A DNA stretch of 7,406 bases from assembly GCA_025465145.1 (NCBI GenBank), contig JAODNS010000233.1:1-7406 (forward strand), read 5' to 3'. Made by a program: the position numbers and the translations under genes. The notes under the pieces were generated by a model. The model did not search any database. It saw only the letters and a program-made list of their open reading frames with translations, and was not told the DNA's origin. Positions 1 through 5,793 of this stretch are shown here, in pieces (the stretch's first letter is position 1; each line of letters opens with the position of its first letter). This DNA comes from Frankiales bacterium (GTDB taxonomy: Bacteria > Actinomycetota > Actinomycetes > Mycobacteriales > SCTD01).

Positions 1-28
1 CGTCCACCGTCCACCGTCCACCGTCCCT
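1..28. repeat. 7-bp tandem repeat (CGTCCAC)
   Basis: Three exact CGTCCAC units occupy 1-21 and a fourth, degenerate unit (CGTCCCT) occupies 22-28. The array touches the window edge, so it may be longer. It lies inside the open frame of the AbiEi-like remnant on the minus strand. Each gain or loss of one unit would shift that frame. Confidence 0.8.
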
Positions 29-354
29 CGGGTCCCACCCGTCGCAGAACGCAGGTCGAGGACGGTCCGGAGCGGGGTCGTCACCAGCGCCCCGTCGTGC
101 AGCTGCACGTCCTGCGGCGGCAGGTCCGCCCGGTGCACCCGTACGGCCGGAAGCACGACGCGAGATGCGTTGCGCGGCATCGTCACATGCGGCCTGCCGG
201 GTGGAGCCACCAGCGGCAGACCCCACACCAGCGCGGCGGACTGGTGGCTGCGTACGACGTCCCGGCGGAGCTTCAGGACGAGCAAGGTCCGGCGCAACGG
301 CAGCCGCGGGAGGGGCCCGGAGCCAGCTGTGGACGCACACGGACTGATCCACAA
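1..354 (-). pseudogene. AbiEi-like / DUF559-type protein remnant, cut by the left edge
   Basis: The minus strand is open from 387 to the window edge. From about 285 downward it translates to RRDVVRSHQSAALVWGLPLV, followed by HVTMPRNAS, then VRVHRADLPPQDV, then TTPLRTVLDL. This order (SHxSAAxxxGLP, HVTxP, VHRAxLP, TPxRTVLDL) is what I recognise from the middle of actinobacterial AbiEi-family proteins, annotated as type IV antitoxin-like and often carrying a DUF559 endonuclease-like end. The frame has no ATG or GTG before the homologous part, only TTG at 354, 297 and 285. The usual N-terminal winged-helix segment is not seen. After VLDLRS the family pattern stops and the frame enters a 7-bp tandem repeat whose length is not a multiple of three. 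I therefore read it as a decayed gene. The alternative is an intact gene with a TTG start and an unusual tail beyond the edge. The family call is from memory of the pattern, not a search. Confidence 0.55.
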
Positions 355-401
355 GGCACCGGCAGCGGCGTGTCGCCGCGTACGCGATCAGTCCGTGTGC
401 G
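334..401. repeat. Perfect 16-bp inverted repeat with a nested hairpin, upstream of crtB
   Basis: CGCACACGGACTGATC at 334-349 is exactly complementary to GATCAGTCCGTGTGCG at 386-401, separated by 36 bases. Inside the spacer, GCGGCG (365-370) and CGCCGC (374-379) form a second stem around a TGT loop. No T-run follows on either strand, so it does not look like an intrinsic terminator. It sits between the leftward AbiEi-like remnant and the rightward crtB, ending 50 bases before the crtB start codon. Possible roles are a paired operator for a regulator of crtB, a structured 5' leader, or the remains of a small mobile element. The symmetry is seen directly; the role is inference. Confidence 0.8.
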
Positions 402-436
402 GTCCGGTGCGGGTGTGACCTCCGAGGTGCGCGGCT

Positions 437-443
437 GGGAGGA
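437..443 (+). promoter_or_regulatory. Strong ribosome binding site of crtB
   Basis: GGGAGGA ends 8 bases before the ATG at 452 and closely matches the anti-Shine-Dalgarno complement. It fixes the start of crtB. Just upstream, ACCTC-C-GAGGT (418-428) is a short palindrome of unknown meaning. Confidence 0.85.
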
Positions 444-451
444 TCGACCCC

Positions 452-1399
452 ATGAGCGCGAGGGAGCTGGACGCGGCCGGGATCACCGACCCGGAGCTGC
501 GCGCGTCCTACGAGGCGTGCCGCAGGTTGAACGCGAGCCACGGCAAGACGTACTACCTCGCGACTCTTCTCCTCCCGAAGCACAAGCGCCCGTACGTCCA
601 CGCCCTCTACGGCTTCGCGCGCTACGCCGACGAGATCGTCGACGACCTCGCCAGCACCCTGTCCGACGCCGAGAAGGCGGAGTGGCTCATCACCTGGGGC
701 GCCCAGTTCGTCGAGGACGTGAAGAACGGCGGCAGCGACCACCCGATCAGCAAGGCGGTCGTGGACACCGTCCGCCGCTGGGACATCCCGATGTCCTACA
801 TCGAGGACTTCCTCGCCAGCATGCGGATGGACCTCACGGTGACCGAGTACGCGACGTACGAAGACCTGATGGTCTACATGCACGGGTCCGCGGCGGTGAT
901 CGGCCTGCAGATGGTCCCGGTGCTCGAGCCGTTGGTCCCGCGCGAGGTCGCCGACCCGTACGCCGCCGACCTCGGCATCGCCTTCCAGCTGAGCAACTTC
1001 ATCCGCGACGTCGGTGAGGACCTGCAGCGCGGCCGCATCTACCTGCCGATGGAGGACCTCGCGGCGTTCGACGTCACGCGCGAGCACCTCGAGCGGGGCG
1101 TCGTCGACGCGAGCATCCGCAGGCTGCTCGCCTTCGAGATCGCCCGCACCCGGGAGATGTACCGGACCGCGCGGCAGGGCGTCCGGCTGCTGCACCCGAC
1201 CAGCCGGCCGTGCATCGAAACCGCGCTGACGCTGTACGGGGGGATCCTCGACGAGGTCGGTCGAGCTGACTACCAGGTGCTGACCGGTCGGGTGCGGGTC
1301 AGCCGCGCGAAGCGCGCCTGCGTCGCCGGCCCGGGCCTGGTGCGGGCGTACCGCGCGAGGCAGGAATCCGGGCATACAGGGCGAACACCTGCAGCATGA
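452..1399 (+). CDS. crtB: Phytoene synthase (squalene/phytoene synthase family)
   Basis: The 315-residue product joins two geranylgeranyl diphosphate molecules through prephytoene diphosphate to 15-cis-phytoene, the first committed step of carotenoid synthesis. Both Asp-rich Mg-diphosphate binding motifs are present: DEIVDD at residues 60-65 within YGFARYADEIVDD, and DVGED at 186-190 within NFIRDVGEDLQRGRIYLP, the most conserved stretch of the family. SHGKTYYLATLLLP (29-42) matches the typical substrate-pocket N-terminus. Length is normal for bacterial CrtB. The start follows a strong ribosome binding site. The stop overlaps the ATG of the next gene (ATGA, 1396-1399), which suggests translational coupling. 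No GGPP synthase or phytoene desaturase is adjacent, whereas lycopene cyclase genes lie about 2 kb downstream on the other strand. Squalene or dehydrosqualene synthase is a less likely alternative, because the nearby cyclase genes point to C40 carotenoids. Confidence 0.93.
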   Translation: MSARELDAAGITDPELRASYEACRRLNASHGKTYYLATLLLPKHKRPYVHALYGFARYADEIVDDLASTLSDAEKAEWLITWGAQFVEDVKNGGSDHPISKAVVDTVRRWDIPMSYIEDFLASMRMDLTVTEYATYEDLMVYMHGSAAVIGLQMVPVLEPLVPREVADPYAADLGIAFQLSNFIRDVGEDLQRGRIYLPMEDLAAFDVTREHLERGVVDASIRRLLAFEIARTREMYRTARQGVRLLHPTSRPCIETALTLYGGILDEVGRADYQVLTGRVRVSRAKRACVAGPGLVRAYRARQESGHTGRTPAA

Positions 1400-2988
1400 A
1401 GCTCGCGATCGTCGCCCTCGCCGCCGGCAGCCTGCTCGCCGCGCCCGCCTTCGTCGGCGGTGCGGCGCAGGCTGCCGCTCCCCGCACCGCCGCCGGCGCG
1501 TGCCCGGCGCCCGCCGCGCTCTCCTTCGCCCAGCCGACCTACGTCGACAAGGGGCGGGCCGGCGGTGAGCCGCTCGTCTTCACGTACCCGAACGGCCGCC
1601 TGCTCTACAGCGCGCACGCCGGCACCACGCACTTCTTCACCCCCGAGGCGCCGAACCCCGGCACGAGCGCGTTCATCGAGAACTACGAGGGCCAGACCTA
1701 CATCTGGACCAGCGACGACAACGGCAAGACGTGGCAGTTCCGGCCGCGTCTGATCGCACCGGAGGGCGCGCCGCTGTCCGGCTTCTCCGACCCCGAGTTC
1801 GCGATGGACTCGGCCGGCACCCTGTACTTCTCCGAGATCAACCTCGCCAACGTCGCCGTGAGCAGCAGCAAGGACAAGGGCTCGACGTACAACCTGGAGA
1901 ACTTCTTCGGCGCGATCCTCACCGACCGCCAGTGGATGGAGGCGGACCGGCCGGGCGAGCTGTACTTCGTCGCCAACGCGTTCGGCGGCGGCACCGGCAT
2001 CCCGCCGGGACCGACCGGCCTCAACCCGTACATCAGCAAGAGCACCGACGGCGGCAAGACGTTCACGTCGGGCGTGCTCAGCGCGAAGGGCGGCGACGGC
2101 GAGGGCGACATCCGCGTCGACAAGAAGACCGGCACCGTCTACCAGGCGCGCCGGGGCGGCGGCAAGCTCAACATGGGCGCGTTCCGCAAGGCGCGCAGCG
2201 GTGACCTCACGAGCATGGACGTGAGCACCGTCGCCGACGGCGTGCAGATGCTGGCCCACTGGCCCGCGTTCGACCTGGACCCCTCGGGCAATCTCTACAT
2301 CACCTGGGACGAGAACGGCAAGGGCGCTCGCGACGCCGGCATCTGGATGGCGACGTCCACGGACCAGGCGCGCACGTGGTCCGAGCCGGTCAAGGTCAGC
2401 ACCGGCGAGAACACCGCGATCTGGCCGTGGATCGGCGTGGGCGACAACGGCCGGGCCGGCGTCATGTGGCTCGAGGCCGACAAGAAGCTGCCGAACCACG
2501 ACGCGCAGACGGCCGGGACCCACGGCTGGCGCATCCGGGGTGCCGCCACGACCACCGCCCTCGGCTGCAGCGGGTCGAAGACGCCCAGCTTCAGCGTCGC
2601 CACGGCGACGAAGGAGCCGATTCACACCGGCACGATCTGCCAGGGCGGCACGACCTGCCAGGCCATGCTCATCGACCGCCGGCTCGGCGACTACTTCTCG
2701 GTCGACGTCGACGGGACCGGGCGGATGTACGCCGGCTACTCCGACACCCGCATCCCCGGCAGCGTGTCCCTGCCCGGCTTCGTCCGGCAGGCGGGCGGAC
2801 CGTCCCTGCTCGCCTCGAAGGCGGCGCCGGGCAAGAAGCCGACGGCCACCACCGGCCAGCCGCCGCGCGCCACTCCTGCAGGCGGCACGCTCCCGACGAC
2901 CGGCGCGAGCGCTCAGCTGCCCGCGGCGGGTGCGCTGCTCCTGCTCGGCCTGCTGCTCGCCGTCCGGTCGCGGCGCGTTTCGGCCTGA
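1396..2988 (+). CDS. Secreted Asp-box (BNR) beta-propeller-like protein with LPTTG cell-wall anchor tail
   Basis: The 530-residue protein begins with a Sec-type signal peptide (residues 1-26, hydrophobic core then AQA just before AAP). Asp-box motifs, which mark bends between propeller blades, appear at 106-113 (SDDNGKTW), 216-223 (STDGGKTF) and 321-328 (STDQARTW), with a weaker SKDKGSTY at 158-165. This gives the sialidase-like fold. I see no FRIP motif or clear catalytic arginine triad, so sialidase activity is not supported; a binding or scaffold propeller is as likely. Cysteines at 36, 391, 415 and 421 could pair outside the cell. A Pro/Thr/Ala-rich linker (about 472-498) leads to LPTTG at 499-503, a short hydrophobic stretch (about 508-523) and a basic tail RSRR, the layout of a sortase substrate. 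The ATG overlaps the crtB stop and lacks a strong ribosome binding site, so coupled translation is likely. The ligand is unknown. Confidence 0.8.
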   Translation: MKLAIVALAAGSLLAAPAFVGGAAQAAAPRTAAGACPAPAALSFAQPTYVDKGRAGGEPLVFTYPNGRLLYSAHAGTTHFFTPEAPNPGTSAFIENYEGQTYIWTSDDNGKTWQFRPRLIAPEGAPLSGFSDPEFAMDSAGTLYFSEINLANVAVSSSKDKGSTYNLENFFGAILTDRQWMEADRPGELYFVANAFGGGTGIPPGPTGLNPYISKSTDGGKTFTSGVLSAKGGDGEGDIRVDKKTGTVYQARRGGGKLNMGAFRKARSGDLTSMDVSTVADGVQMLAHWPAFDLDPSGNLYITWDENGKGARDAGIWMATSTDQARTWSEPVKVSTGENTAIWPWIGVGDNGRAGVMWLEADKKLPNHDAQTAGTHGWRIRGAATTTALGCSGSKTPSFSVATATKEPIHTGTICQGGTTCQAMLIDRRLGDYFSVDVDGTGRMYAGYSDTRIPGSVSLPGFVRQAGGPSLLASKAAPGKKPTATTGQPPRATPAGGTLPTTGASAQLPAAGALLLLGLLLAVRSRRVSA

Positions 2989-3011
2989 CCCGCAGCGGTG
3001 ACGAGTACAGC

Positions 3012-3254
3012 GTGACCGCACCGAACCAGGACCCGAGCAGCGCATCCGGCCTCCAGAGCGGCGGCAGCGTCGTGCCAGGTGACACTCCGCCGGACAGCGG
3101 CTCGATGTCGGAGTCGCTCGGCACGGAGAACCAGCCCAACGTCGGACCGGTCAGCGGCAACCGCACGCCGATGATCATCACGCTGGTGGTGCTCGGGATC
3201 ATCGTGCTCATGGTCGCCGCCTTTACGGTGGCGAGCCTGGTCCCGAGCAGCTAG
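3012..3254 (+). CDS. Small single-pass membrane protein, DUF6480-like
   Basis: This 80-residue frame starts at GTG 3012, with GGTGA at 2997-3001 as a plausible ribosome binding site. The N-terminal half is polar and rich in Pro, Gly and Ser (NQDPSSASGLQSGGSVVPGD, then TPPDSGSMSE). The C-terminal half is one hydrophobic helix (residues about 54-75) ending in SLVPSS. The pattern NxDP...GL..GG.V.PGDTPP..GS.SE followed by a terminal helix is what I recall of the actinobacterial DUF6480 family, whose function is unknown; the match is from memory. It begins 23 bases after the surface-protein gene, so it may be a third cistron of the crtB transcript. Its TAG stop lies in the palindrome CTAG (3251-3254), which also gives the stop of crtYd on the other strand. 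The frame is open far upstream, but that part overlaps the surface-protein gene and is not credible. Confidence 0.7.
   Translation: MTAPNQDPSSASGLQSGGSVVPGDTPPDSGSMSESLGTENQPNVGPVSGNRTPMIITLVVLGIIVLMVAAFTVASLVPSS
3251..3254. other. Shared palindromic CTAG stop of two convergent genes
   Basis: CTAG reads TAG on both strands. The plus-strand stop of the small membrane protein (3252-3254) and the minus-strand stop of crtYd (3253-3251) use the same four bases. There is no intergenic space and no room for a conventional terminator between the genes. Confidence 0.9.
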
Positions 3255-3550
3255 ACCGGGCGCCGCCGCCCCCACCAGACCCACCAGGACAGGGTCTGCA
3301 CGACGAGGGCGAAGCCGAACAGCAGGTCCTCTACCGGAGCGAAGACGATCCGCATGCCCGTGATGACCGTCGGGTCGTAGGTGACGATGTTGCGGCCGGT
3401 GAGGATCCCGTTCGTGACCAGCTGGAAGAACACGACGATGGCGTACGCGGTCCAGAACAGCCGCTTCGTCAGCAGCCGGGTGCGCAACACGAACAGGTCC
3501 AGCGCGATCGTCGCCGCCACCCCGATCAGCGCGGCCTGCGTGTAGGTCAT
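3251..3550 (-). CDS. crtYd: Lycopene cyclase, second subunit (CrtYd type)
   Basis: This is a 99-residue integral membrane protein with three predicted helices (about residues 5-22, 32-50 and 74-92). It is one half of the two-subunit lycopene cyclase of Actinobacteria, which closes ionone rings on the ends of lycopene or of C50 precursors. The family motif PxE(E/D) is present as PVED at 72-75 in FAPVEDLLFGF. The preceding NIVTYDP...G segment (54-65) also fits the lycopene cyclase domain. The ATG at 3550 overlaps the crtYc stop by four bases (ATGA), so the two subunits are probably made by coupled translation in equal amounts. The frame stays open to about 4237, but that extension runs antisense to other genes. 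Beta or epsilon ring specificity, and C40 or C50 substrate, cannot be read from the sequence. Confidence 0.85.
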   Translation of the reverse strand: MTYTQAALIGVAATIALDLFVLRTRLLTKRLFWTAYAIVVFFQLVTNGILTGRNIVTYDPTVITGMRIVFAPVEDLLFGFALVVQTLSWWVWWGRRRPV

Positions 3551-3870
3551 TGCTCGTCGCCCGCCTTCCAGCCGCGCACGGAGCGGACCGCCTCCAGGGC
3601 GAGAATCGAGCAGGTCGGGATGACGAGGAAGAACAGCAGCTCCTCGAGCGGCACGTTCCCGAGGTGCACGCCGGTCGTCTGCCGCGGGTCGTACGCCCAG
3701 TGCCCCGCGCGGATGGCGAGCACGTCCCACGCGGTGAAGACGACGAAGACGGGCAGCAGAGTGAGCAGCAGCCGACGCCATCGGCGGTAGACGCGCGTGT
3801 GCAGCACGAGCTCGAGCGGGGCGGTGCCGACGAGGCAGGCCAGCAGCACCAGCAGGTAGACGGCTCTCAC
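3547..3870 (-). CDS. crtYc: Lycopene cyclase, first subunit (CrtYc type)
   Basis: This 107-residue membrane protein has three predicted helices (about 3-22, 34-53 and 77-95). The cyclase motif is PLEE at 74-77 in NVPLEELLFFL, and WDVLAIRAGHWAYDP (48-62) is the other conserved block of the family. It pairs with CrtYd, encoded next with a 4-base overlap. The start is GTG at 3870: an in-frame TGA lies 24 bases upstream (3894-3892) and no other start codon intervenes. No clear ribosome binding site precedes it. TACGCT on the minus strand (3885-3880) lies 9 bases upstream and fits a TANNNT -10 box, which would give an almost leaderless transcript; this is weak evidence. The gene is divergent from the PsiE-family gene. 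Confidence 0.87.
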   Translation of the reverse strand: MRAVYLLVLLACLVGTAPLELVLHTRVYRRWRRLLLTLLPVFVVFTAWDVLAIRAGHWAYDPRQTTGVHLGNVPLEELLFFLVIPTCSILALEAVRSVRGWKAGDEQ

Positions 3871-3879
3871 GACAGGTGC

Positions 3880-3885
3880 AGCGTA
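3880..3885 (-). promoter_or_regulatory. Possible -10 box for crtYc-crtYd
   Basis: TACGCT on the minus strand fits TANNNT and lies 9 bases before the GTG of crtYc. Transcription about 7 bases downstream would leave a leader of only a few bases. No good -35 box is visible. The whole divergent gap is 38 bases, so any promoter here must overlap that of the PsiE-family gene. Confidence 0.25.
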
Positions 3886-3908
3886 AGCGGCTCAGGCATG
3901 CTGCCGAG

Positions 3909-4400
3909 ATGACCGACCGCCGCGACGACGACCACCCGCCGCTACCGGTGCGGGTGGGGACGCGCCTTCTCGTCGTCGCCGAGGACGCCGTGTACGTGTC
4001 GATCGCGGTGCTGCTGGCGCTGTCCGCCGTCGTGGTGACCGTGCGCTCTGCCGGCATCCTGCTCGACCGCAGCACCAAGTCCGGCCCGGACGTGATGGTG
4101 GACGTCCTGGACAGCCTGCTGCTGGTGTTCATCTTCGTGGAGCTGCTGTACGCGGTCCGCACGACGCTGAAGGAGCGGCAGATCGTCGCGGAGCCGTTCC
4201 TCATCGCCGGGATCCTCGCCAGCATCAAGGAGATCATCGTCCTGTCGGTGAAGGCGGCGAACGACTACGTCGACAAGGGGCCGCAGTTCGCGCGCGCCAT
4301 GGTCGAGGTCGGGTTGCTCGGCGGGCTGGTGGTGCTGCTGGCGGGGGCCGCGGTGCTGCTGCGCAAGAAGGAGAACGAGCCGAGCGAGAACAGCAGCTAG
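3909..4400 (+). CDS. Phosphate-starvation-inducible PsiE-family membrane protein
   Basis: The 163-residue protein has a short charged cytoplasmic N-terminus and four hydrophobic segments (about residues 25-48, 66-83, 95-113 and 132-151), ending in a charged KKENEPSENSS tail. Segment order and the motifs LLLVFIFVELLYAVRT (70-85) and EPFLIAGILASIKEIIVLSV (95-114) match the PsiE family. Family members are linked by name to phosphate starvation in Escherichia coli, but their molecular function is not known. I chose ATG 3909, giving MTDRRDDDHPPL. GTG 3876 would add 11 residues and leave only 5 bases before the divergent crtYc start. No strong ribosome binding site marks either. The stop lies in the CTAG at 4397-4400, shared with the convergent Rv2175c-like gene. 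Nothing visible ties it to carotenoid synthesis. Confidence 0.78.
   Translation: MTDRRDDDHPPLPVRVGTRLLVVAEDAVYVSIAVLLALSAVVVTVRSAGILLDRSTKSGPDVMVDVLDSLLLVFIFVELLYAVRTTLKERQIVAEPFLIAGILASIKEIIVLSVKAANDYVDKGPQFARAMVEVGLLGGLVVLLAGAAVLLRKKENEPSENSS
4397..4400. other. Second shared palindromic CTAG stop
   Basis: The PsiE-family stop (4398-4400, plus) and the stop of the Rv2175c-like gene (4399-4397, minus) are both TAG within the same CTAG. The arrangement repeats the one at 3251-3254, with unrelated genes on each side. Confidence 0.9.
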
Positions 4401-4729
4401 AAACCGAGCGCCTGCGCGCGCCGCTTGATCTCGGTCCCGCGGTTCTCCCGCAGCGCCTGCAGCGGCGTGCCGGGGATCGACTCGTCCGGCGTCGTCAGCC
4501 AGCGCAGCGCCTCCTCGTCGGAGAAGCGCCCGTCGCGCAGCAGGGTGATGACGGCCGGCAGGTGCTTGACCGGTTCGCCGTCCTCCTCGAGCTGGTCGGC
4601 GAGGATGCACAGGATGCCGTCCTCGGGCCGTCGGCTGCCGAGCACGCGGCCGTCCTTGAGCAGCTGACGCACGGCCATGATGTCGAGCCCGGTGCGCTCC
4701 GCGACGTCCGGCAGGGGCAGCAGGTCCAT
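4397..4729 (-). CDS. Rv2175c-like winged-helix DNA-binding protein
   Basis: The 110-residue product resembles Mycobacterium tuberculosis Rv2175c, a DNA-binding protein phosphorylated by the kinase PknL. The N-terminal part (LPLPDVAERTGLDIMAVRQL, residues 4-23) fits a helix-turn-helix, followed by a wing-like stretch (DGRVLGSRRPEDGILCILAD). The C-terminal domain carries the family pattern VKHLPAVITLLRDGRFSDEE, then ALRWLTTPDESI (54-85) and ends EIKRRAQALGF. Unlike Rv2175c, which is about 146 residues, it lacks the N-terminal tail that carries the PknL phospho-threonine, so that control may be absent. The ATG at 4729 has only a weak ribosome binding site. TAGGCT (minus strand, 4741-4736) ends 6 bases before the ATG, which fits leaderless expression. 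DNA targets are unknown. In M. tuberculosis the gene lies near pknL and a prenyl diphosphate synthase gene, by memory; neither is present here. Confidence 0.83.
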   Translation of the reverse strand: MDLLPLPDVAERTGLDIMAVRQLLKDGRVLGSRRPEDGILCILADQLEEDGEPVKHLPAVITLLRDGRFSDEEALRWLTTPDESIPGTPLQALRENRGTEIKRRAQALGF

Positions 4730-4735
4730 CGCGCC

Positions 4736-4741
4736 AGCCTA
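4736..4741 (-). promoter_or_regulatory. Possible -10 box giving a leaderless Rv2175c-like mRNA
   Basis: TAGGCT on the minus strand fits TANNNT and lies 6 bases before the ATG at 4729, the spacing seen for leaderless actinobacterial transcripts. No convincing -35 box is visible. Confidence 0.3.
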
Positions 4742-4830
4742 GATGCGCAGTACGGTCCGCGCCCTGCTCGGCGCAGCCCTGCGGGCGGTCGTCGCGCTCG
4801 TGCAGGCGACGGCGGACGGCGGCGGCGGTT

Positions 4831-5793
4831 TCAGCCGGGTCTGACCGGCTCGCCACCTGCCGCAGCGCTCGCCCGCGCGGCGTCCAGCACGGATGCGGTC
4901 TGCCGCGACTCGACGAGCGGCAGCACCCAGCCCGGCCCGCCCTGCAGCACCGAGGACACCTCCTCGACCATGACGACGTACGCGTTCGTGCCCGGCACCG
5001 GCACCCGCGCGGTCCCGGTGCCGTCCGACACCCAGAGCTCCGTCGTCTCGTCGGTCCACGACGTGTACGGCTGGTCCCGCAGCTCGATCTCACCGCGCTC
5101 GCCGGTGAGGACCAGCCACTGGCCCTCCTTCTCCGTGATGCCGGCGCGCACCTCCGCCTGCGCGCCGGACGGCCAGCTGAGGATCGCCTCCGTGACGAGG
5201 TCGACGCCCGTCTCCCCGTACGTCGACCGCGCGACGACGTCGTCCGGCAGCCCCTCGCCGACGGCCCACAGGCAGGCCGAGACGGCGTAGCAGCCGACGT
5301 CGTACAGCGCGCCGCCGCCGCGGGCCGGGTCGAGCCGGTAGTTGCCCTCCAGCGAGCCGTCGAAGGTGAACCCCGCGGCGACGTGCCGGACCGGTCCGAT
5401 CTCGGGAAGCCGCTGCTGCGCTAGGCGGATCCGCGGGTGCCAGCGGTACCAGGACGCCTCCACGAGGAACCCTCCTGCCGCCGCCATCTCGTCGACCTCG
5501 CCGGCGGTGAGGCCGAGCGGCTTCTCGCACAGCACGGCCTTGCCGGCGCGCAGCGCGGCCAGGGTCCAGGGCAGGTGCTGGTCGTTGGCCAGCGCGACGT
5601 AGACCGCGTCCACGTCCGGGTCGTCGAGAACTGCCTGGTAGCCCCCGTACGTGGACAACGGGCCCAGCGCGGCGGCCCGGTTGACGTCGCGCGCGCCCAC
5701 GGCCTGCAACATTGCGCCCGCCGCGGCGTCGACGGCCTTCGCCAGCACACCGGCGATCATCCCCGCGCCGAGGAAGCCCCAGCGGACGGTCAC
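4831..5793 (-). CDS. Gfo/Idh/MocA-family NAD(P)-dependent oxidoreductase
   Basis: The 320-residue protein has an N-terminal Rossmann fold with WGFLGAGMIAG (GxGxxx[AG] at residues 9-15), the cofactor-side EKP motif at 90-92 in VLCEKPLGLT, and a C-terminal substrate domain with GGGALYDVGCYAV (159-171). EASWYRWHPR (112-121) and the D...CY form of the last motif resemble the dihydrodiol dehydrogenase, glucose-fructose oxidoreductase and 1,5-anhydrofructose reductase branch rather than inositol dehydrogenases, which usually have a His at the Tyr169 position. It probably oxidises or reduces a sugar or a related polyol; the substrate is unknown. The start is GTG 5793, overlapping the stop of the upstream oxidoreductase by four bases (GTGA), so the pair is likely co-translated. 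The frame remains open upstream to 6477, but that part lies over the other oxidoreductase in a wrong frame. Confidence 0.85.
   Translation of the reverse strand: MTVRWGFLGAGMIAGVLAKAVDAAAGAMLQAVGARDVNRAAALGPLSTYGGYQAVLDDPDVDAVYVALANDQHLPWTLAALRAGKAVLCEKPLGLTAGEVDEMAAAGGFLVEASWYRWHPRIRLAQQRLPEIGPVRHVAAGFTFDGSLEGNYRLDPARGGGALYDVGCYAVSACLWAVGEGLPDDVVARSTYGETGVDLVTEAILSWPSGAQAEVRAGITEKEGQWLVLTGERGEIELRDQPYTSWTDETTELWVSDGTGTARVPVPGTNAYVVMVEEVSSVLQGGPGWVLPLVESRQTASVLDAARASAAAGGEPVRPG
4833..4850 (-). terminator. Weak hairpin at the end of the oxidoreductase operon
   Basis: AGCCGG (4833-4838) and CCGGCT (4845-4850) can pair around a 6-base loop and overlap the last codons of the gene. No T-run follows in the direction of transcription (GAAACC), so this is at best a poor intrinsic terminator. 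Confidence 0.2.

Noticed and set aside
334..401. The inverted repeat read as an intrinsic terminator
   Set aside because: No T-run on either strand, a 36-base spacer between arms, and a position between two outward-reading frames rather than after a gene.
97..1017. Long plus-strand open frame of 306 codons
   Set aside because: It is an Arg/Pro-rich frame shadow across crtB and the AbiEi-like remnant, with no family pattern and no ribosome binding site.
2890..2925. A second LPxxG-like motif (LPAAG, residues 508-512) as an alternative sorting signal
   Set aside because: It sits at the start of the hydrophobic helix. LPTTG at 499-503 has the standard position before the membrane segment.
1270..3045. 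591-codon minus-strand open frame antisense to the surface protein
   Set aside because: Low-complexity Arg/Ala/Gly composition typical of high-GC antisense frames. The plus-strand gene has a signal peptide, Asp-boxes and a sortase tail.
3554..4237. Upstream extension of the crtYd frame to an ATG at 4237
   Set aside because: The extension overlaps crtYc and the antisense of the PsiE-family gene. Only the last 99 residues match the lycopene cyclase domain, and ATG 3550 is coupled to the crtYc stop.
4743..4844. 33-codon plus-strand frame (MRSTVRALLGAALRAV...) in the gap between two minus-strand genes
   Set aside because: No ribosome binding site and no recognisable pattern. It overlaps the end of the oxidoreductase and the upstream region of the Rv2175c-like gene.
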